From assembly GCA_029973955.1 (NCBI GenBank), contig JARKQJ010000257.1:1-32092 (forward strand): DNA of 32,092 nt, given 5' to 3'. This document shows, in pieces, positions 31,914-32,092 of the stretch. Numbering within the stretch: position 1 is the stretch's first letter; each line of letters begins with the position of its first letter. A program made the translations under genes and the position numbers. Below the pieces are notes generated by a model. It made no database searches. It saw nothing but the letters and a program-made list of their open reading frames with translations, and had not been told where the DNA came from. The stretch is from Paludibaculum sp. (GTDB lineage: Bacteria; Acidobacteriota; Terriglobia; Bryobacterales; Bryobacteraceae).

Positions 31914-32092
31914 ATGAACGAAAGTAAAAGTGACATCGCGAATTCAAGTTTCCAGCACGGCCGCCGCGTTCTTCGAAACGAACGCACGCTACTCTGGCTC
32001 AGCATCGGCATTTTTATCTATTGCGCTATTCGTGCCCACATCCAGTCCATCACGATTGATGAAGCAGACACCTATCTTGTTTGGGAGTGGAA
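31914..32092 (+). CDS. Membrane protein start, possibly GT-C (GT39-like) glycosyltransferase
   Basis: The frame is open from ATG 31914 to the window edge, 59 codons. A hydrophilic N-terminus (MNESKSDIANSSFQHGRRVL) leads to a first membrane span (LLWLSIGIFIYCAI), then SITIDEADTYLVWEW. An acidic Asp-Glu in the first external loop followed by A.TY is the pattern of GT-C glycosyltransferases such as the GT39 family. Base composition is visibly less GC-rich than the rest of the window. The gene is cut by the window, so the assignment is tentative. Confidence 0.5.
   Translation, partial: MNESKSDIANSSFQHGRRVLRNERTLLWLSIGIFIYCAIRAHIQSITIDEADTYLVWEW

Noticed and set aside
1..32092. tRNA, rRNA or riboswitch genes
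   Set aside because: I saw no cloverleaf, rRNA core or known aptamer pattern by eye; a covariance-model scan would be needed to exclude them.

Overview
The window is GC-rich bacterial chromosome, most likely from a soil acidobacterium near Solibacter/Bryobacter. This placement is inferred from gene style: an HTH domain fused to a membrane anchor and an FG-GAP domain, a carboxypeptidase-regulatory-like secreted protein, a PEP-CTERM protein, a sulfatase, a sialidase and an error-prone polymerase cassette. No rRNA or tRNA was seen to confirm it.

Layout. 1-5.7 kb is a worn accessory region: a 3'-truncated HTH/FG-GAP gene, a secreted hypothetical coupled by an ATGA overlap to a broken EF-hand-type secreted gene (amber stop plus frameshift), an IS4-type transposase remnant, and a carboxypeptidase-regulatory-like protein. 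5.9-8.6 kb holds a cysteine-rich secreted protein overlapping a PEP-CTERM protein, then two PepSY-type membrane proteins. 8.6-12.4 kb holds a Tat-exported sulfatase, a convergent Tat-exported sugar-phosphate-isomerase-like protein, and a nucleotidyltransferase. 12.4-18.2 kb holds two divergent secreted HExxH proteins with a related N-terminal domain; one carries its own helical repeat tail, while the other is followed by a separate HEAT-repeat gene.

18.3-21.2 kb is the most interesting part: a compact RiPP-type cluster. It has a 60-residue precursor with a lasso-type leader motif, an HPr-kinase-like protein, a radical SAM protein and a PqqD-like leader-binding protein, all overlapping on the minus strand. 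A lasso B2-type transglutaminase-like protease converges on them from the plus strand. No lasso cyclase is visible; a radical SAM enzyme stands in its place. A promoter and a perfect 8-bp-arm palindrome precede the precursor, and a tandem array of GC-rich hairpin repeats lies between it and the sialidase gene.

21.5-30.4 kb holds a sialidase, a heptose-7-phosphate kinase, and an SOS-type mutagenesis pair: a Y-family ImuB-like protein without its catalytic Asp-Glu pair, and DnaE2. Both are preceded by the same 18-bp palindrome in opposite orientation. Between them lie an orphan radical SAM protein and a beta-helix protein. 30.4-31.8 kb holds one broken and one intact toxin-antitoxin pair, followed by a decayed second copy of the dnaE2 3' end. 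The window ends in the start of a membrane protein, possibly a GT-C glycosyltransferase.
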